A stretch of 25,854 nt of DNA. It comes from Ophryocystis elektroscirrha. Taxonomy: Eukaryota; Apicomplexa; Conoidasida; Neogregarinorida; Ophryocystidae. Below the pieces are notes generated by a model. That model ran no database searches and had not been told where the DNA came from. It was given only the letters and a program-made list of their open reading frames with translations. A program made the position numbers and the translations under genes. The DNA lies in NCBI GenBank assembly GCA_030141585.1, contig JAQIFP010000019.1, forward strand, positions 1 to 25,854, written 5' to 3'. Shown piece by piece: positions 20,580 to 25,854 of the stretch (positions within the stretch are counted from its first letter, which is position 1; each line of letters starts with the position of its first letter).

Positions 20580-21556
20580 GTTTATTTGTATTTTTATGGA
20601 TTAAGACTATACAGCTACTTGTAAAATGAGTCTTTATTATATTTTGCAAATATGTAATTATATATATCACTATCTGTTACTAAACTAAGTAATAATCTAT
20701 ATATATATCTATATATATATCTATGTAAATATCTATATATATATATATATATTTATATATTTAACTGTATATACATATCTATTTATATATATATCTTTAT
20801 ATATCTATATATATATCTGTATATATATATAAATATATATATCTATATAAATATTTATATATATATCTATATATATCTATATATATATATCTAAATATAT
20901 ATCTATATATATCTATATATATCTATATATATCTATAGATATCTATATATATCTATATATATCTATATATATATCTATATATATATCTATATATTTATGT
21001 ACATATATATTTATATATTTTTTTATATATTTCTATGTATATCTAAATATGTTTATATATTTACATATATATGTGTATTTATATATGTACATCTATATGT
21101 ATCAATATATATACCTTTATATATTGATATATATATATGATTATATATATCTATATATGGTTAAGTATATCTATATATTTTTGTATATATATCTGTATAT
21201 GTATATCTATATTTATATATAGATAAGCAAAATTGCTTAGGTTGTTTTAATATTATTACAAGATCGACTGAATTGGATGCACTTATTGCAGGCGTTATAC
21301 ACCCGTTCCATGCTCCATATATTGTTCCTCGTACACGACAATCATTTGAAGCCCAGCGAAAGCCTGGAACTCCTAAAAAGCTTCCTGAAAACCCTGTTAA
21401 AGCCTGAAGATCGCGATTTTGCGTATCGTTCATTGTTGCCTCCCATTTTTTCAAAAATTCATTAAATTTAGCTGCGCTCACTTCCAAATCAGATAACTCT
21501 TCTGCTTTACAGAGATATATTACACAAGCAAAAACAAACGATAATATTATCATCAT
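20277..21556 (-). CDS. Small secreted protein, unrecognised
   Basis: Two exons, 21260-21556 and 20277-20360, separated by an 899-base repeat-filled intron (donor GTAATA, acceptor CGTACAG), both phase 0; 126 residues. The N-terminus [20 protein letters not shown] is a convincing signal peptide, probably cut after CKA. The mature part is about 108 residues: a charged helical segment ([20 protein letters not shown]), then a Gly/aromatic-rich part ([29 protein letters not shown]) with only two Cys, which could form one disulfide, and a C-terminus ending [11 protein letters not shown]. No membrane segment follows the signal peptide. I do not recognise the family. In an apicomplexan it could be a vacuolar, microneme-like or surface-associated secreted protein, but nothing in the sequence decides this. 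The second exon is supported by phase and composition only. Confidence 0.65.
20505..21232. repeat. TCTATATATA repeat array
   Basis: A (TA)n run at about 20536-20576 is followed by more than 500 bases of a TCTATATATA-type repeat with unit lengths of about 8-12 (20695-21232). It fills the 899-base intron of the secreted-protein gene. Only Y/I/S-periodic open frames occur in it. Confidence 0.9.
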
Positions 21557-21675
21557 TTTAACTCCACAAAATGCTTGAAAAAATATGTATTTTTATACAA
21601 ACTTTCTCTTGCTCGAAATAAAATATTACAGCATTAAAGTTATTTTTATAGAAATTATTATGAAAAATAAAAAGG

Positions 21676-22400
21676 TTAATTTATCATTTCACGGGTAACA
21701 TCAACAACTTCTTCAAAAGTTATTACTTCTGTTGTATAATCTAACTGCTGATTCAAGTTTTTTTGTGCACTTATCCAAATGTTATATTTTGGCTACAATA
21801 AAATAAAAAAAAAAATGAAGCTTACATGACTCGTAATATATTCATTAGCTTGGTTTAAGAACTCTTCATATGAATTCATTTTAAGAGATTTTTGCTCTTT
21901 TAATGCCAACTGTCTTTCTTGACGACGTTTATCATCTTGAGCATCGAATCTGCAAATTATTTTTTTTTTTTTTTTTTTTTTACTTTTTAGAATATTCTTT
22001 TAGTTTTTTGTGTATTTCTTCAACTTCTAAGGGTGTCAATATGGTAGGTGGACGAGGCCTCCATAAAAATTGATTACAGAAATGGTCTTGATAACGGTAC
22101 ATAAGGCGGCCCAAAAAAGAATAAATTCTGAAGCCAACGTTAGCCTTATATCGGAAAGATTCTTCTGTTCCAAACATGAAAAACCCTGCAGCTACGCTAC
22201 GACCGGAAGGATCCCAAATTGCTGTATTTAATTCGGATTGCTCATCTTTTTGAATGATTTCTGATTTATTTTGATCATTTAAAACTCCAAATAGTATTAA
22301 TCCGGTTCCAGTACCAGATTGACATGCAACAAAGTATTGCCCCGCTGGAGACCATGAGAACATATTAATTAAAGCCGGTACACTTAAAGTATTTACTAGC

Positions 22401-22436
<36 letters not shown>

Positions 22437-23770
22437 GTGTATCTTCTTTAGAGCCTTTAGTTGGTACCGTGTAAAAGTGTATTGAAGTAGCCCTGTCCAT
22501 ATCAGAATTTGTAAGTACAGCCAATCTAACGCTCAATGAAGATTTTTCCCATGCAAAGTCAAGAACATTCGAATTTTCTAATAGTATAGTGTCTACGGGG
22601 ATAGACTTTTCTTTAACTCGAAAAATTTCAATCTGGTGTACAACTTTGCGTGTTTTTTTTCCTGTTTTTCGCAAAATAGTTGTATTAAGAGCTAAGAACT
22701 CTCCACAATCCCTCCAGTGCATTTTTATGGTCTTAACAAAAAACAGATTACGACAAGTTAACTCTTGATAAACAGGTGAACTTTTGGCTTCAGGAGGAAC
22801 CACTCGAATTAAAACACATCTGGAAGGAGAGTCTCCAGATTCCGGTATCCATATAGACAAAATATTTTCAGTAGGAGACCACTGAAATTGATGAAGAGAG
22901 TAGGGTAATTTAGCATATATAAAATTGGATATGATATTTATTTTTGAGATACTTTTTTTGACAGCCTGTAGATCATAAATGTTTAAACCTGATGATTCTG
23001 TTCGAGCGGCTAAAAATAAGGAATCATGTGAGAATTGGAAATATGGCCAAATTGCGTTTGTATCTGTAGGGCTTCCAGATGGACTGAATAAAGGAACACC
23101 CGATATAAACAATTTCCGTCCTGTCGCTATTTCCCAAAGAATAACAGGAGGAGAATCAATTTTCCATGGATCTTTGCTCGATTTTCCGTTATATGTTATT
23201 AGATACTCTTCGTTTGGACTAAATAGGACATGTTTCACTCCTTTATGGTCAAAAGACATCTATAAAAAATATATATAGGTGATACAGATAATATAATATT
23301 ATTAATGTAAATAAATAATTATATTATATAAAAGATATGAAAGCGGGTGTATCATACAATGCATACAGATATAAATAGTATAGAAACAAGACATATTCGA
23401 TGTATGCGTGTAGTATAACAAGTATATTTATATAAATATCACATGTCGAGGAGTATATTCTCAAATAAAAAGTTAATTATTTGTTATTACCAATTTATCA
23501 AACTTTTCATTGGCACGAATCCAAACTCCCTTTTTGTGGAAAGTAAGGAAATACGTTCCTAAAGGTGACCAGCAAAAAGCGAAACCAAGAGCCTGAAAAA
23601 ACCGTGATATTGCACATAATAATAAAAACGCATTTATGAAATTACTTTTTGCGCTATATAGTGTTATAATGTATATTACATATAATAGTATATTAATCAT
23701 TAACTCAAGACGCCAGTATATACTATATGCTTTTTATTATGTATAGTAATATATCTTTTGCTATTGTTAT

Positions 23771-23802
<32 letters not shown>

Positions 23803-24477
23803 AAAATGCAACACATAATAAAATAAAGAATGGTATTTAATATATCAAGGTTTTGAGTTATATATAGTATATATAATAAGTTAATATAAAATTTGAAAAA
23901 CTATATATCCACTTACATCGTCAGTGTGGAAATCACTAGTCGGCGTTTTAGTTACAGCATCGAACCACTTCACTTCTGTATTAGAGCCACAACGGTAAGC
24001 AAATTGTTCACGGCCAAGGGAATCTGTTAGCCACTTTCGAAGTTTATGTTTAACAACAAAAGGAAAATCAGCTAGAATAATTTTTTTTTCAGGTAAAACT
24101 AAGCAATTCTTAACAAATTCTAGCTGAATAGCGCAAAGCTTATATTTTTTATCAAAAGCATGTCCATCTAATATATATGTTAACGACTTGTAATCTATGG
24201 GTTCTTTGGTTTTTAAATAAGCTATTCTAGAAAAAAAAAAAAATAAAAAAAAAAAGTTACCCTAAAGAATCTTCACCTTGACGAGGAATTTCAATTTCTA
24301 ATATAGACACTGGATTGTCATGAATATTGTAATTAATCATGATATCTCGGATACGTAACAATAAAGCATTATGAAGCTTTTCAATTTTCTCTCCAGATGG
24401 AGTTGGTAAATTAGTGACTAATGAAATCCGTATATGTACATTTGTATATACAGCAAAAATATTTTTAATATTATATA

Positions 24478-24518
<41 letters not shown>

Positions 24519-24944
24519 GATTATATTATAAATAAATAGATTAAATGTATTTATGCGTATAAGCTATAAAATATGTGAGTTTTTCGATACAGGAAAATAT
24601 AATGATGCATATTATTGATTATATACTTAGTAATACTATATCTATTTTATAAAAAATATCTTCAACAATAGGCTGCCATTTATGTGGCTTCATAATGTGC
24701 GTGCAATGTATGCATGTTTCAAAAAAATTACTTGCAATAATGTCTTCTAAATTTTTCAAGGATTCAGATATTGGAGGATGTAGTGCATAAAATTGAGTTT
24801 TGAAGCCTTCGTCCTTTTCCAAAACTGTCTCTACCTTTTCACCAACATATGTGTCGGATATATATCCAGACAAATCGCTGTCTATAACAAACTATTTACA
24901 TGTTAATTATTACTTAAAGATTTGTCTATTTCGACTTGAACCAT
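21676..24944 (-). CDS. EIF3B: Eukaryotic translation initiation factor 3 subunit B (Prt1)
   Basis: Core scaffold of eIF3, which binds the 40S subunit and helps recruit initiator tRNA and mRNA. Nine exons (24914-24944, 24627-24881, 24261-24417, 23917-24226, 23491-23592, 22435-23259, 21984-22399, 21826-21949, 21676-21792) give an in-phase 778 residues; yeast is 763 and human 814. An RRM spans about 91-185 (DIVLLITNLPTPSGEKIEKL to KLCAIQLEF). A beta-propeller follows: LGREQFAYRCGSNTEVKWFD, CWSPLGTYFLTFHKKGVWI, HVLFSPNEEYLITY, FQFSHDSLFLAAR, EIFRVKEKSIPVD, MFSWSPAGQYFVACQ and WDPSGRSVAAG, then the hallmark FLWRPRPPTILT. A charged C-terminal helix ends the protein. The start is a 31-base exon (MVQVEIDKSL) before a 32-base intron. 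Five introns are 32-35 bases; one is almost all A, one almost all T. LSm2 ends 93 bases upstream. Confidence 0.96.
21950..21983 (-). other. 34-base A-rich intron of eIF3b
   Basis: Sense strand: GT, then about 22 A, then TAATTTGCAG. Its removal joins TCT AAA AA|A TTC GAT in frame. Confidence 0.8.
22400..22434 (-). other. 35-base poly-A intron of eIF3b
   Basis: Sense strand: GT, then 27 A, then TTTTAG. Splicing joins GAT ACA CAA|CTA GTA AAT in frame and restores the blade leading to MFSWSPAGQY. Apart from the two splice dinucleotides it holds almost no information. Confidence 0.85.
23772..23803. repeat. (TA)n microsatellite
   Basis: Short TA run in the 324-base intron 23593-23916 of eIF3b. 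Confidence 0.8.
24227..24260 (-). other. 34-base poly-T intron of eIF3b
   Basis: GTAAC followed by an almost pure T tract with one A, ending CTAG on the sense strand. It joins TCT TTA GG|A ATA GCT in phase in the middle of the RRM. Confidence 0.85.
24476..24520. repeat. (TA)n microsatellite
   Basis: TA run in the 209-base intron 24418-24626 of eIF3b. Confidence 0.85.
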
Positions 24945-25037
24945 TTGAACCCCGTTCAGAAATTCTTTCAGGTTTATTTAAAAAAAAAAAAAAAATGTGA
25001 TATTAGTTTCTTTTTTCTTTTTTTTTTAGAAAGAAAT

Positions 25038-25653
25038 CTATTGTTTTTTTTTCTTTGCATTACCGACGAGCTGTAATTGCTGCTGGGATTCTTTTCGGTA
25101 AAAATCTTGAAGTAACTCTGTGTCGATATCCACTGTGTTGAAATGAATATAACGAATGACGGATCCACGGATGAAGCAGCTTTTTGAAGACAACTAAATA
25201 AATTAATTTTATTTTAATATAAGCAACAATTTTAATAAAACTTTTTAGATTATATTCATTTTACCAAATGCGGGTAACGCTCGGAATCATTTACAGTTAT
25301 ATTGCTCAATTTTATATTCAAATATTGATCTACTGATTGCAGAGTTCCTGCGATTTGAACATCATTTTTAAGTTCAACTGTAACTTGTATATTTTTATTT
25401 GCTAAAATTTGAAAATAAGAAAAAAACAACTATATATCAAATAAATTGCAGTGTTGCTTACGTACCATTTAGTGCTTTGCTATTTTTCCATTTACCTTAG
25501 TTAGAAGTTATAGGAACGCTGTTAGTAATCATAAGAAACAGTGTTCACATTTGATTTGTGATATTTAAACGTGAAAAAAATTATGCTAAGCGTATGTATC
25601 AAATAAGGCGTCTATTTGTCATAATTGGTGAATTTTTACTTCACAATTAACAT
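25038..25653 (-). CDS. LSM2: U6 snRNA-associated Sm-like protein LSm2 (first exon tentative)
   Basis: LSm2 belongs to the LSm2-8 ring that binds the U6 snRNA 3' end and the LSm1-7 ring in mRNA decay. Well-supported exons are 25265-25401 and 25038-25193. They carry the Sm fold: VTVELKNDVQIAGTLQSVDQ and YLNIKLSNITVND with ERYPHL (Sm1), then SSKSCFIRGSVIRYI (Sm2; the IRGS/VIRY block is diagnostic), DTELLQDFYRKE, a Gln-rich tail and a Lys run ending at TAG 25038-25040. Upstream, a 14-base exon 25466-25479 (Lys-Ala-Leu-Asn) fits the phase. The best candidate for the initiator is another 14-base exon, 25640-25653 (ATG TTA ATT GTG AA|GTAAAA), giving MLIVNKALN; family members usually begin MLFYSFFK. 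Both micro-exons are inferred from phase and weak similarity; the initiator could lie elsewhere or outside the window. The full product would be about 106 residues. Confidence 0.85.
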
Positions 25654-25854
25654 ATATAATTAAGATTAAGCGGGTTTTTTATTCGTAACAGTCACAGACA
25701 TAAAATTAAAAAACTTATATATAGTTCGTAAATTTGTTGAATTTCTCCGGATCTATATATTTTGATGCATTATTAATTATGCAAAAGAGGTTGTAGATGA
25801 GTCGAGTTTTTTTATAGATAATATTGAAAAATACATGGGTGTCAAAGGATTGTG
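25654..25854. other. Right-edge flank upstream of LSm2
   Basis: AT-rich sequence with no TA array. A minus-strand open frame starting MYFSILSIKKL near 25835 runs 19 codons to a stop and has no recognisable content. It probably contains the LSm2 promoter or 5' UTR; no motif is claimed. Confidence 0.4.

Overview
This is an AT-rich nuclear segment from a unicellular eukaryote, most likely an apicomplexan or a close alveolate relative. The main lineage clue is a small protein at 16292-16723 that starts MGACC and looks like an ISP (inner membrane complex sub-compartment protein), a family I know from apicomplexans. The genes are intron-rich with GT..AG junctions. Coding exons have mixed composition, while introns and spacers are (TA)n repeats and homopolymers. 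I rebuilt exons by hand from reading frame, splice-site motifs and phase, so all exon edges are predictions.

Layout from left to right; all genes are on the minus strand except one. 1-283 is repeat DNA downstream of the last visible exon of a very long gene. 296-8991 is that gene, with about 17 exons: a propeller-like N-terminus, a charged or coiled middle and a Ser/Lys-rich tail, resembling the Nup214/Nup159 layout; its 3' end lies outside the window. 8955-13316 is UTP25 (SSU processome). 13436-14026 is ribosomal protein S20. 14027-15226 has no supported gene. 15227-16064 is the V-ATPase c subunit. 16292-16723 is the ISP-like protein. 17079-19673 is METTL14 (m6A writer complex). 19931-20280, plus strand, is a small TFIIIC subunit (GTF3C6/Tfc7-like). 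20277-21556 is an unrecognised secreted protein. 21676-24944 is eIF3b. 25038-25653 is LSm2, with a tentative first exon.

Most genes serve RNA and protein synthesis: rRNA processing, ribosome, translation initiation, Pol III transcription, U6/mRNA decay and mRNA methylation. No shared pathway is implied beyond housekeeping. Packing is very tight: the propeller gene starts inside the UTP25 coding region, and two convergent genes share stop-codon bases. Introns, in contrast, form two groups: a minimal class of 28-36 nt, some almost pure A or T, and a long class that carries nearly all the TA repeats and minisatellites.

I found no CRISPR array, insertion sequence, tRNA or rRNA. The most unusual points are the same-strand coding overlap, the homopolymeric minimal introns, the DPPW motif in METTL14 and one unresolved frame break near 8440.
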